Origin: Hyphomicrobiales bacterium
GTDB lineage: Bacteria > Pseudomonadota > Alphaproteobacteria > Rhizobiales > Rhizobiaceae
NCBI GenBank assembly: GCA_900472395.1
Contig: UCHV01000008.1
Location: 24,892-88,891, forward strand
Direction: 5' to 3'
DNA: 64,000 bases
Position 1 is the first letter of the stretch, and each line of letters starts with the position of its first letter. Shown here piece by piece: positions 56,456 to 64,000 of this stretch. A program made the position numbers and the translations under genes. The notes under the pieces were generated by a model. That model did not search any database. It saw only the letters and a program-made list of their open reading frames with translations, and had not been told where the DNA came from.

Positions 56456-57535
56456 TCAGGCCTGCGGTTCGTGCATCGGACAGCGATTGAACGCCTGGCG
56501 AAAATCGGCGGAATGTTGATAGGTCGTTCTACGGGCGCGGTTGATATTGCCGAGCGGCTGGTGGGCCGCCAGTCCGGTCCAGACGCTGAAGCGCATCTCC
56601 TCGTCGACAGCGCGAACCTTTTCGTCGCTCCAGCTGTCCTGGGGTTCGGCCGTCACGGTTGCGACGGTAACGAACGGCGCCTCGTCCTCCGCCCACATAA
56701 CCGTCGGATCCTCGATCGGCTGGCTTACTGTATCGCGACAGAGTTGGACCTGAAACTCCCAGACGGCGTTGGTTGCCAGCATTTGGGCTTGCACGGTGTC
56801 GCGGATGGCATCCTCGCGCACGCTGGCGTCTATCAGCTTGCCAGAGCGTTCGGTAAGATCCTTTGAAACCGGCTTCAGCCGGAATTTTGCGATATAGTCG
56901 CCGTAACGGAATGGCGTGACACTGAAATAGGTCTCGCCAAGAGGATCGACATTGGGCGCGCCGCCCAGCGATTGGACCGCAGGGCTGGCCACTCCCACAC
57001 TTTCGAGTGCGCTGTTGACCGTTTGCATCACGCTTGACATCACCACTTTGGTGCCTTCCACCCGGTCGGTCGTCTTTGCCAGCAGTTTCAGATTTTTCAG
57101 AAACTGCGACGCGGTTTTTGCCTGGAACACCGGGCCATTGACCATGACAAAATCCTGCGTGGTGCCTTCCGCGCCGACCAAGCGATCGCCGAGTACATTG
57201 ACGACTTTCATGGCTAGTCCGCGTGGCAGCGAAACGGCATCGGGTAGGATGTCACCGGCATTGGTGGAAATCCTGATGTAAACCGGGTGTCTGCCGGACG
57301 AAGCAAACATGCCTTGCGCCAGCTCGGGGGCTAAGCCGTCATGCACGGTCATCTCGCCCTTCAAAATGCCATGGGCCTTGGCATGGACCGAGCGCACGGC
57401 GTGACCGTAATCTTCGGCGGTCCGTTCCAGGATGGTATCGAATGCGTCGTTCAGACCGGCCTGGGTTTCTTTCTCATCGGGCAGGATGGTTTCGATCTCT
57501 GGTGTATAACGGACGGGGGAGGGGGCTGATGACAT
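56456..57535 (-). CDS. Catalase-family (heme) protein
   Basis: A 359-residue member of the catalase-related superfamily, shorter than true catalases. AVRSVHAKAHGILKGEMTV carries the distal histidine region. VYIRISTNAGD, PRGLAMKVV and the DFVMVNGPVF stretch are conserved in this group. It may act as a small catalase or peroxygenase. The start at 57535 follows GGAG at 8 bp; a longer frame to 57607 would overlap the EcfG promoter and is rejected. First gene of an operon with the FdhF-like gene. Confidence 0.85.
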   Translation of the reverse strand: MSSAPSPVRYTPEIETILPDEKETQAGLNDAFDTILERTAEDYGHAVRSVHAKAHGILKGEMTVHDGLAPELAQGMFASSGRHPVYIRISTNAGDILPDAVSLPRGLAMKVVNVLGDRLVGAEGTTQDFVMVNGPVFQAKTASQFLKNLKLLAKTTDRVEGTKVVMSSVMQTVNSALESVGVASPAVQSLGGAPNVDPLGETYFSVTPFRYGDYIAKFRLKPVSKDLTERSGKLIDASVREDAIRDTVQAQMLATNAVWEFQVQLCRDTVSQPIEDPTVMWAEDEAPFVTVATVTAEPQDSWSDEKVRAVDEEMRFSVWTGLAAHQPLGNINRARRTTYQHSADFRQAFNRCPMHEPQA

Positions 57536-57565
57536 GAGGCAAGCTCCATTGGCGGGAACAATTCC

Positions 57566-57590
57566 AACTCTAAGCCCCCAGGATCGTTCC
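57566..57590 (-). promoter_or_regulatory. EcfG-type promoter for the catalase operon
   Basis: On the minus strand GGAAC (57590-57586), 17 bp spacer, GTT (57568-57566), giving a leader of about 25 nt before the ATG at 57535. Confidence 0.7.
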
Positions 57591-57787
57591 GGTTCCTCCA
57601 TCCGCATCGCGATTTGGACGTCCGCACTTGTCGTATCCGGTTACCGACTTGGGCAGGTCGATAGTGTTGTCGAAGATAGCGTCGATCTTGCTTCGACAGG
57701 CGTGCTGATCCTGTTGATGCGCACCTATGTCGATAGACTGGTCACCCACTAGCAAAATACTGGATGAATGATGCGTGCTATGGATCG

Positions 57788-57812
57788 AAAAAGCCCGGCG
57801 CAACGGCCGGGC
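57788..57812 (-). terminator. Terminator of the PRC-barrel gene
   Basis: GCCCGG (57793-57798) pairs with CCGGGC (57807-57812). On the minus strand the stem is followed by TTTTT, 18 bp after the stop of the gene at 57830. Confidence 0.8.
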
Positions 57813-57829
57813 ATTTTAATTGGGTGGGT

Positions 57830-58129
57830 TTAGTGCCGATGTTCCGGCATCTCTTTCAACTCGTCTTTGGTCCAGCTTGTCACAGCGTGAACATCGCCGT
57901 CCTCATCGCGCATGAATTCGAGGTCGGTAAGCGGAACTGCAACCGGCTTTGCACCGATCCCTAGAAAACCGCCGACGTCGATGATTGCAGTGCTGCTAGG
58001 ACCTGCGCCATGAATATGGTCAATCTTGCCGACCTTGTGATTGTCGGCGCCGTATATGGTTGCGCCTTCCAGAGTGGCCGGGACAAGTTCAGCGGTGGTT
58101 AGACGAACGTGATTGGTGTGATCCATCAT
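57830..58129 (-). CDS. PRC-barrel domain protein
   Basis: A 99-residue protein with one PRC-barrel domain (ATIYGADNHKVGKIDHIHG, then AIIDVGGFLGIGAKPVAVPL). It is common in rhizobial stress regulons, and its role is unknown. The start has two ATG codons in a row (58129 and 58126) behind AAAGGAGGTTTC; either is possible. It is monocistronic, with an EcfG promoter upstream and a terminator downstream. Confidence 0.87.
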   Translation of the reverse strand: MMDHTNHVRLTTAELVPATLEGATIYGADNHKVGKIDHIHGAGPSSTAIIDVGGFLGIGAKPVAVPLTDLEFMRDEDGDVHAVTSWTKDELKEMPEHRH

Positions 58130-58161
58130 GAAACCTCCTTTTCGGTATGTTGTGCAAAGCC

Positions 58162-58186
58162 AACCGTTCGTCCGCTGTTTTGTTCC
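58162..58186 (-). promoter_or_regulatory. EcfG-type promoter for the PRC-barrel gene
   Basis: On the minus strand GGAAC (58186-58182), 17 bp spacer, GTT (58164-58162), 33 bp before the ATG. Confidence 0.7.
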
Positions 58187-58670
58187 TGAAGCCTTAGGTG
58201 TAGGGTTCGCGCTTACTGCCACCAGGCGCACAACCGATTTGGAACCACGCCCAATCCAAGAGCGAACCAAGAAGTTTATAAGAAAGATTTTTAATGACAG
58301 ACCGTTTGCAGGTGCAAGACCACAAACCCGCGTCCGTCTCTGCCATCTGATCGCCAGCCCGCCGCCCCCCCGCATCTTGACGAGATCGAGCACGTTCAGC
58401 GGCACTCTGACGAGAGCAGGAAGTGATGGCCCTTGGGCGTGTCTTCGGGGTTCGCCATGGCTCAACCTGTCCGCGATCGGGAGTATGTACGGGTGTACTT
58501 CCAAGCTCCCGGCCGGGGCCGTGACGGCCAACACCACAACGTGGCGGCAGGCACAGCGGATCGGCAGCGGAAAACGGCCGCAGGGAGATCAGAGCTGTAT
58601 GCGTATCATCCTGAACATGACGCAGGTCCCTACCTGGAATCTTCACGGGGGCCGATCGGAGGAAGCGCAA
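58187..58670. other. Gene-poor stretch
   Basis: Open frames on both strands here have composition typical of non-coding high-GC DNA and lack ribosome-binding sites. Nothing supported. Confidence 0.4.
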
Positions 58671-58763
58671 ATGATTAATTATAGAAAGCTGACGGATATG
58701 TATGCAAGCAAAGCATCATCCGAAAAGCAGGCCAACCGCCCACGCGACTTGCAGGACTCATGA
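58671..58763 (+). CDS. Possible 30-residue peptide before the toxin-antitoxin genes
   Basis: ATG at 58671 follows GGAGGAAGCGCAA, one of the best ribosome-binding sites in the region, and opens a 30-codon frame (MINYRKLTDMYASKASSEKQ onward). It could be a small protein, a leader peptide or the relic of a longer gene. No family known. Confidence 0.4.
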   Translation: MINYRKLTDMYASKASSEKQANRPRDLQDS

Positions 58764-58805
58764 GGCGATCCTCGAAACTGAATTCGCAAGCAAACTTCGG
58801 ATATT

Positions 58806-59093
58806 TTGACACGGCTCTTCAACCAGTGGCTGCATTACGATGCAGTCCTGCGCAAGGACCGTTTTATAGGGTTGACATTATATAAGGTGAAAGCTATATC
58901 CGCCGACGTGGAGTGTGGAGTTTGGAGGGCCGCGTTTGCATTCGATCCGAAGAGAAAAGCGGTTATTCTTGTCGCTGGAGATAAGTCGGGTACGAATGAA
59001 AAGAAGTTTTATAAGAAACTGATCAACACTGCTGATAAGCGTTACAAGGCGCATTTGAAAGAGTTGGGAAGAAGGAGAAAGAGTGATGGCTAA
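58806..59093 (+). CDS. RelE/HigB-like toxin lacking its normal N-terminal half
   Basis: The C-terminal 60 or so residues (GVWRAAFAFDPKRKAVILVA, then GDKSGTNEKKFYKKLINTAD) match the end of phage-derived Gp49/HigB-type RelE-fold toxins, which cut mRNA at the ribosome. The N-terminal strand-helix half, normally another 50-60 residues, is not recognisable. The frame opens only with TTG at 58806 or GTG at 58887, neither with a strong ribosome-binding site. It overlaps the antitoxin by 8 bp, the usual arrangement. The toxin is probably inactive or altered. Confidence 0.65.
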   Translation: MTRLFNQWLHYDAVLRKDRFIGLTLYKVKAISADVECGVWRAAFAFDPKRKAVILVAGDKSGTNEKKFYKKLINTADKRYKAHLKELGRRRKSDG

Positions 59094-59454
59094 ATCAGCA
59101 AAAGACGTTTTTGCCGAAACGATGACTCCTGAGATGATCGAGGCGTCTGACCTACGGGCCAAAGAATTGCTCGAGGAATATGACACGCTTCAAAAGCTGC
59201 GGAAAGCGCTCGACCTGACGCAGGAGCATATCGGACAGAAGATGGGCAAGAAGCAGGTTTCGGTTGCGCAGATTGAAAAGCGCTCTGATTTTCTTCTTTC
59301 AACGCTTCGGGATTACGTGGCGGCTCTCGGTGGAGAACTGGAGCTGGTGGTTAAGTTCGAGGACCATGCTCCTGTTCGCTTGGCCGGTATCGGCAAAAAA
59401 GTTTTTTCGGAAGTTCCGCGAAGGCAGAGCCGCTTCCGCCGTATTGCAGCGTAG
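59086..59454 (+). CDS. XRE-family (HigA-like) antitoxin
   Basis: A 122-residue protein. The central HTH reads LRKALDLTQEHIGQKMGKKQ, then VSVAQIEKRSDFLLSTLRDYV. A C-terminal region (GELELVVKFEDHAPVRL) is typical of antitoxins that follow Gp49-like toxins. GAAGGAGAAAGAG precedes the ATG. It appears complete, in contrast to its toxin, and should bind DNA to repress the pair. Confidence 0.85.
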   Translation: MAKSAKDVFAETMTPEMIEASDLRAKELLEEYDTLQKLRKALDLTQEHIGQKMGKKQVSVAQIEKRSDFLLSTLRDYVAALGGELELVVKFEDHAPVRLAGIGKKVFSEVPRRQSRFRRIAA

Positions 59455-60352
59455 CATATGGTGAGAACGGCAGCGGACAGCGATCTGCTCCAATTTCTGC
59501 TCACCGCCGCTCCCTGCAACTACGTTTACACACGACGAATGACTATCAGTAAGCTCTAAAGAATGAGGTCGCATGCGAAGGGCGATGTCTTCTCGTGGCG
59601 CGTTCCACCGGACGGCGGCGGTTGCTAGTACTCAAAATGCTCATTTAGTTCAATTCGATAAGCTGTTTTCGGTGGTCTCTGCTACCTGATGCCGCAAACA
59701 AGTGCTGTTCATAATTACAGAAGTCGCTCAGGCGAGCGCCGCTTTCTCCCGTCGAGGCTGTTAGGTTGATGGTGGCCGCGGCTCAATTGGATAGCTTACG
59801 AGTGGATTGGTAGACGTTGGACCGGAAACGAGCATCTGCAGACCGTCAGTAGTTAAACGCTTGCGGGAGAGGGATAACAACTCATCTCTACTGACCGTCG
59901 CTGCTGGCGCTAATCTCTATCGAGCTGTCTACGCGAAGAGGGTTGCGACCATCGCGCATCGCTGTGTCAGACTTTGTTCTGCTGAATGCGCATCAGACGC
60001 GACGACTAATCGTCCCTTGTGTCGCTGTCGTGGCATGGGGCAGCACGATCCAAGCAGCCATTCCTTACTGTGAACCCTCTGAACATTTGTTTTCGAATGC
60101 CAGCATCGGCGGTATACCATCGTTTTCCGAGTTTTTCCGATATTGGCATGTTATCATAGAATTGTGCGGGTTCGTACAAGTTCTGATGGAACTGCGGATC
60201 TTTTGCCAACCGGTAAATCGCTTCTGGGACTTCTCGATCTTGCCACACGTTAACTTCGCGGAAACGCTCTGGACGTGCTATCGACGCGCCCCATGTTGAC
60301 ATTGACTGCATCTGCGTCTGATAGAGATCTTGCCGCACCAAGGAGATTATTG
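59455..60352. other. Gene-poor stretch of about 900 bp
   Basis: No firm gene. A minus-strand frame 60006-60341 (111 codons, containing REVPEAIYRLAKDPQFHQNL and FYDNMPISEKLGKRWYTA) reads more like protein than its surroundings and may be a gene relic. It lacks a ribosome-binding site and I know no family for it. Confidence 0.35.
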
Positions 60353-60778
60353 ATGGCTGACGAGAACAATGCTGGCGTAGCTGCCGAAAGCGTACTCACC
60401 GAAACCGCACCGGTCGTGAAAAAGACCCGCGGTCCAAATCGCAAGAAAGTCGCGCCTGAAGCTGTAGCGACAGCCGCGGAGAACACGGTCACGGAAACGC
60501 CCGTGAAGAAAACTCGCGCCAAGCGCGGGGAAAAGGCTGCCGTCACGAAGCTGGTCAAGGCTGCAAAAGCTGAGAAAGCGACAACTGCATCGCGGTCGCC
60601 TGCTGTTAGCAAGATTGCGGTAGCATCTGCAACGTCGGCTCCGGTTCTTGCCGCAGCATCTGACGAATTCGCCGACTTGCTGAGGCTAGAGGAAGAAAAC
60701 ATGGCGCTGCGCAAGCAGTTGGGCGACAAGCTCCGCACGGAGAATGCCGACTTGAAGAAGCGCCTCGGCACTGCCTGA
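60353..60778 (+). CDS. syrB: SyrB-like protein
   Basis: A 141-residue protein beginning MADENNAGVAAESVL. A long Ala/Lys/Thr-rich, basic, low-complexity middle (repeated VKKTRGP/VKKTRAK) and a C-terminal leucine-rich coiled coil (LLRLEEENMALRKQLGDK) follow. This layout is that of Sinorhizobium SyrB, reported to modulate exopolysaccharide/nodulation regulator genes, and of its many rhizobial relatives. CAAGGAG precedes the ATG. The DNA-binding role is by analogy; the basic part could bind nucleic acid. Confidence 0.7.
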   Translation: MADENNAGVAAESVLTETAPVVKKTRGPNRKKVAPEAVATAAENTVTETPVKKTRAKRGEKAAVTKLVKAAKAEKATTASRSPAVSKIAVASATSAPVLAAASDEFADLLRLEEENMALRKQLGDKLRTENADLKKRLGTA

Positions 60779-60838
60779 TATTGCTGCCCGATGGCGATTT
60801 GCCCACATGCGAACAAACCAATCGGGGACACACTCTTC

Positions 60839-60867
60839 GCCGGGCCTTTTGCGAGGTCCGGCATTTT
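60839..60867 (+). terminator. Hairpin terminator after the SyrB-like gene
   Basis: GCCGGGCC (60839-60846) pairs with GGTCCGGC (60855-60862), one G-T pair, followed by ATTTTC. Confidence 0.65.
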
Positions 60868-60912
60868 CAATACCACGGTTGATACAGGCCGTTTTGTCAG
60901 AGGTAGACTGCG

Positions 60913-61518
60913 ATGAGAACACCATGGAGAATGATTGCGGACCTGGTGTCGGGAAAACCATCCAAGAATGATGCCGAGACGAACGCGCAAAATCACGTTG
61001 CTGACAAAGACGAAACGACGACACCGGATCACGGTCATGCGGAAATTGCAGCCGTAACCAAGCCGGAGGCAACGAGCGAGATCACTTATGTGATTGCTCG
61101 CGAACCAGTTGTTTCGGAACAATCTAAAGGCACGCTTTCCGAAGCTGTCGCCAATGAAACTGCCGTGAAGGCTGATCCGACAACGCCTGTCGAAAAGGCT
61201 TCCGCGATCGCAAGACCAGAGCTGGCCCCCATCAATTTGCCGCAGTCGGAAACGAAATCAAGCGAGCCCTCGGCGAAACCGTTGCCGGTGGCCACGCGGG
61301 CTCCTGCCAAGCCGGAAAAGCCGATTGCAAAGCGAGCAAGAGCGACAAGCCCAGTTATTGCCGAACCGGCAAATGATGTTCAAGTCGCAAAATCTGCGTT
61401 TGAGGAAATGTCGGCGCTTGATCAGGAAATTGAGGAACTGAGACGCCGGCTATCCGACAAGCTCAAGCTCCAGAATGCCCAGCTACGTAAGCTGATTGAT
61501 CGGTACGACGGCCGATAG
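60913..61518 (+). CDS. SyrB-related coiled-coil protein
   Basis: A 201-residue protein with a long, probably disordered Ala/Glu/Pro/Thr-rich body (about 15-155). Its C-terminal coiled coil (DQEIEELRRRLSDKLKLQNA) is similar in pattern to that of the SyrB-like protein (LRKQLGDKLRTENADLKKRL). GAGGTAGACTGCG precedes the ATG. The two genes look like diverged tandem relatives separated by a terminator. Function unknown; partner formation through the coiled coils is possible. Confidence 0.6.
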   Translation: MRTPWRMIADLVSGKPSKNDAETNAQNHVADKDETTTPDHGHAEIAAVTKPEATSEITYVIAREPVVSEQSKGTLSEAVANETAVKADPTTPVEKASAIARPELAPINLPQSETKSSEPSAKPLPVATRAPAKPEKPIAKRARATSPVIAEPANDVQVAKSAFEEMSALDQEIEELRRRLSDKLKLQNAQLRKLIDRYDGR

Positions 61519-62438
61519 TCCGGCTGCGTTTAAACAAAGCATAGGGGTGCCCACCGACGCTCGACCCGGGGGGGGGGGGCGTTTCTATAGCCCCTCAAGA
61601 GGGCGCTTAAGCGTTAGCAATGTTGAACCACTTGGGGTCGAAACGGCTCTTGCGGATTCGCGCGCAAAGTTGGAGATTTGGCGTCGATACTAGAACGAGG
61701 ATCGACCTCACTCAGAAATTGGATATAAGGTCCCGATTGCCATCCATAATCACGACTGCGCAACCAGCCAACCATCGTGATCAGAGCCGGAGAATTCCAG
61801 TTCCCGGCGATCCATTTCTGGCATCAGAGCAAGAGCCGGAGAACTCCAGTTACCGGTGGTCCAACGTTGGGGCTCAGCGCAGAAAGCCCAAGACTCTCCA
61901 GAAAATCGGAGGGAGGATTGATCTCAGTTCAATATCTTGGCGTGGACCGGTTGAACTCGCCGGCATACTGGTAACCGACGCTGCGGACCCTCCACTAATG
62001 GTGCAGAATCTAAGTTGCGAAGGCGTACGATATCGGAGAGCGACGTCCGAACCCGAGATCAAGCCAGACCTACCCGAAGTAGCCCTCGGATGGAAAAATG
62101 ATCGAGTGGCGTTCGAACAAAGCCGTTAACCGCGATCCGACATAACGCTGCTTCGCAAGATCATTGCGATGCCATTGCCGGTTCGATCCGCCGGTGTGCA
62201 GTTACCCCTGCAAGGCTTCATGGGCAACTTCCGCGAACAGCTGACTTGGTACGCTTCTGGGAAAATTTCCATCTCTGAAGGATTTGATCGAGGTGGCCTG
62301 TACAGAAGGCGATGAAAGCTGGGGGGGCCGACACGACGATATTGGTTCTAACAAAGTTAGCCGCTCAGCCCCATTCGAAACCGGCGAGCGGTAAGCAATC
62401 GTCCGAGAAGGTAGGCACGAAATTGTAAAAAAACCTGT
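61519..62438. other. Gene-poor stretch with a G12 tract and repeats
   Basis: No supported gene in about 920 bp. It contains a run of 12 G (61568-61579) and two near-identical 32-bp repeats. Confidence 0.5.
61783..61863. repeat. Two 32-bp near-identical direct repeats
   Basis: The segment 61783-61814 (starts AGAGCCGGAGAATTCCAG) recurs at 61832-61863 (AGAGCCGGAGAACTCCAG) with about five differences, at a 49-bp period. Origin unknown; it could be a relic of a repeat-encoding gene or a duplicated binding site. Confidence 0.7.
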
Positions 62439-62461
62439 GTTATCTGGATAATCTGGATAAC
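62439..62461. promoter_or_regulatory. Operator candidate of the Phd-type antitoxin
   Basis: GTTATC and GATAAC frame a palindrome (62439-62461) that also contains the tandem repeat TCTGGATAA-TCTGGATAA. It ends 16 bp before the antitoxin ATG, where antitoxins usually bind to repress their own genes. Confidence 0.6.
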
Positions 62462-62477
62462 AGATTGGAGGCTCAAT

Positions 62478-62741
62478 ATGACGAAGTCTATCAGCATAAC
62501 GGAGTTTATGCGCGATTTTGGCAAATATCACGATGAAGCCCGGCAGCACCCGATAACTTTGACGAAACACGGGAGACCATCTGTCGTCGTGGTCGCTGCC
62601 GATCTCTACGAGCGCATGGCGTCCAACAACGATCCACGTAGGACGTATGCCGCGGGCGAGATGCCCGAGGAGCTTTCGGACATGTTCCTGATGCAGCTCG
62701 ATGCCGACAGTGCCGACTTCGAGGGCGCGGAGAATGATTAA
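62478..62741 (+). CDS. Phd/YefM-family antitoxin
   Basis: An 87-residue antitoxin. The N-terminal DNA-binding domain has MTKSISITEFMRDFGKYHDE and PITLTKHGRPSVVVVAADLY. The acidic tail (EELSDMFLMQLDADSADFEG) normally wraps the toxin. TTGGAGGC precedes the ATG. The toxin gene that overlaps its stop is broken, so it now stands as an orphan; it could still regulate itself or neutralise a related toxin elsewhere. Confidence 0.87.
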   Translation: MTKSISITEFMRDFGKYHDEARQHPITLTKHGRPSVVVVAADLYERMASNNDPRRTYAAGEMPEELSDMFLMQLDADSADFEGAEND

Positions 62742-62875
62742 TCGCTTCGGAAAAGGCGATGTCATCCAAACCGCCTTTCGAGGGCCAAACTGCTATCGAA
62801 ATTCCGCGCCTTGAGCTGCAACGCGCCAATCTGTCGAAATACGACCGCCGGAAAATTCAGCGATCCATTTCTTGA
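62734..62875 (+). pseudogene. Toxin partner of the Phd-type antitoxin, internally deleted
   Basis: The frame from 62734 (overlapping the antitoxin by 8 bp) starts MINRFGKGDVIQTAF, then loses sense and stops at 62814. In another frame a plausible toxin C terminus, GQTAIEIPRLELQRANLSKY to the stop at 62875, follows at once. The two parts fit the ends of one rhizobial PemK-like toxin whose middle has been deleted. The exact toxin family is from memory of similar pairs and is not certain. Confidence 0.6.
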
Positions 62876-62948
62876 AGTCCTGCGTCGGAAATTTGCCCCT
62901 TTCCTCAAAGCCGGGGCAGCGCGCATCAACAGGACCTGACATCAGCTA

Positions 62949-63718
62949 CTAGACGGAGGCATGACAAGGCCGGTCGCTAAATTCAGTACCGCGGTCGACG
63001 GTGATGAAGCGACGCGAACGATGGGGAAGGGACCGCAACGCTTTCAAGAGCCATCCGAGACCGGTCGGAATTGCCGATCATTGGTTCGCAGGAAAATGGC
63101 GAAACGGCTCACGCGCTCAACGAGCCACGTCACATCGGCTTTTCAGAACTTCTTGCGGAACTGAATGAGATCGCATTCCCAATGCCCGAATTGCTTTCGG
63201 TCAGCGACGGTATCGGGCTGTCGCAAAATGTTGAGTTCCGGGCTAAACCTTTGACCATGCTTGCGTCTGGCATGACGCGGTCTACGGCGAGCACGATGTT
63301 CAGGCAAATGTCGCCACAGCTTGATCGCCTGACCATCGGCAGAATACGCGAACTTGTAGATCGTCTCATGGCTCACCGAGACTGGATGGCGCTCGAGCCG
63401 CATCCGGCCAGCGATCTGTTGCGGTGACCAACCGTGCATGATCCGGTCGATGACGGACTGTCTGACACTCGAGAACCGTGCCAGCTTCCTCAACTTGGCG
63501 CGGCGCTCACACGCCATGTCATGCGCGGTGACGCAATAATAGCCGTTTAGGTCCACAAACTCGGCATCGGTGAAGGTGTTGCGTCTGATCTCGCGAAATA
63601 TCGTTGAGCGATGCCTTCCCAGCTTCTCGGCGATCAGATCAACACTTAGTCCGGCTGTTCTCCAGCGGGCAATCTTGCGTCGTTCGTCCATGTCGATATG
63701 GGAGTAGGTGCGTTTCAT
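62949..63718 (-). pseudogene. IS30-family transposase, degenerate
   Basis: From the ATG at 63718 the frame gives an IS30 transposase N terminus: HTH region YSHIDMDERRKIARWRTAGL, then LGRHRSTIFREIRRNTF and MHGWSPQQIAGRMRLE. The first catalytic Asp is in GHWECDLIQF. A TGA at about 63143 interrupts it. Homology goes on in the same frame (KADVTWLVERVSRFAIFL), shifts frame (ALRSLPHRSRRFITVDRGTE) and is lost after FSDRPCH at about 62955. The last catalytic Glu region is missing, so it cannot transpose. AGGAAG precedes the start. Confidence 0.88.
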
Positions 63719-64000
63719 TGCAGCTTCCTTGCGAGTGACAACCCATTGGTATCATTCGCAAGTCGCACTTCATCCTTGAATCCACCCGGCTACAAGGCAA
63801 AATTCGATAAGCTATATTATGGAACTACGCTAGAGATCGGCTGCTCTTGATCATGCTGGCCTATCGTGGAAATTCGTGCGTGTCGACCCAACTGCATACA
63901 CTTGACACAAATCTCCGTTCGCAGTTCGGCAATCCGTTGAACGATTTTCTTGATACCCGCACTCACAGCATGTCTAATCAGTAACCGCCCGGTTGTTACC
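63719..64000. other. Right edge, no gene seen
   Basis: A short inverted repeat CTTGCGA/TCGCAAG (63728-63762) lies before the transposase and may belong to the IS30 end. The final bases form another short dyad (GTAACcgCCCGgttGTTAC). No coding region is supported. Confidence 0.4.

Noticed and set aside
57608..57803. Small frames around the catalase promoter
   Set aside because: They overlap the EcfG promoter and terminator region and show no domain or ribosome-binding site.
58128..58763. 211-codon plus-strand frame
   Set aside because: Most of it is opposite the PRC-barrel promoter with poor composition; only its last 30 codons have a good start signal and are listed separately.
61500..62440. 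Possible CRISPR-like or iteron array from the 32-bp repeats
   Set aside because: Only two imperfect copies, no regular spacers and no cas or rep genes nearby.

Overview
The window looks like an accessory replicon or chromosomal island of a Rhizobiaceae bacterium (Rhizobium/Agrobacterium/Sinorhizobium type). The evidence is the moderately high G+C, the SyrB-like protein, direct-repeat LexA boxes (GAAC-N7-GAAC), alphaproteobacterial EcfG-type promoters (GGAAC-N16-cGTT), an ImuA-ImuB-DnaE2 mutasome and a PaoABCD-type aldehyde oxidoreductase. No rRNA, tRNA or CRISPR array was seen.

Positions 1-11908 hold a sugar-acid import and catabolism locus. A divergent 2-keto-3-deoxygalactonokinase (dgoK, cut by the window edge) faces a ten-gene operon: DapA-family aldolase, enolase-superfamily dehydratase, a four-gene ABC sugar importer, an NAD-dependent epimerase/dehydrogenase, an unusual IclR regulator fused to an SMP-30 lactonase, an SDR dehydrogenase and a FAD-linked oxidase. 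Lactonase, dehydratase, kinase and aldolase together suggest an aldonate route through a 2-keto-3-deoxy intermediate. The exact sugar cannot be read from the sequence. Positions 12209-17898 encode a periplasmic molybdenum aldehyde oxidoreductase (paoABC), its maturation factor (paoD) and a MocA-like cytidylyltransferase.

Positions 18000-40000 hold scattered enzymes (hydrolase lipoprotein, RNase HI, DUF429, SDR), an Mfd-like helicase, stress proteins, a MOSC protein, a flavoprotein, a NUDIX hydrolase and a four-gene signalling operon (hybrid kinase, CheR, CheB, hybrid kinase). Many of these genes have a good EcfG promoter. I count nine such sites between 25.8 and 58.2 kb, so much of this part appears to belong to the general stress regulon.

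Positions 41670-49420 form an SOS mutagenesis block: dinB and imuA-imuB-dnaE2, each cassette with a LexA box, and a SRAP/YedK protein between them. After it the sequence becomes a patchwork: a broken Fic gene, small lipoproteins, a DUF1206 protein, an EcfG-driven catalase/FdhF-like operon, a PRC-barrel protein, a HigBA-like pair with a shortened toxin, two SyrB-like coiled-coil proteins, an orphan Phd antitoxin with a deleted toxin, and a dead IS30 transposase. Long gene-poor stretches (20675-21309, 25866-27099, 39534-40082, 41066-41669, 52072-52780, 59455-60352, 61519-62438) fit decay and repeated insertion and deletion.
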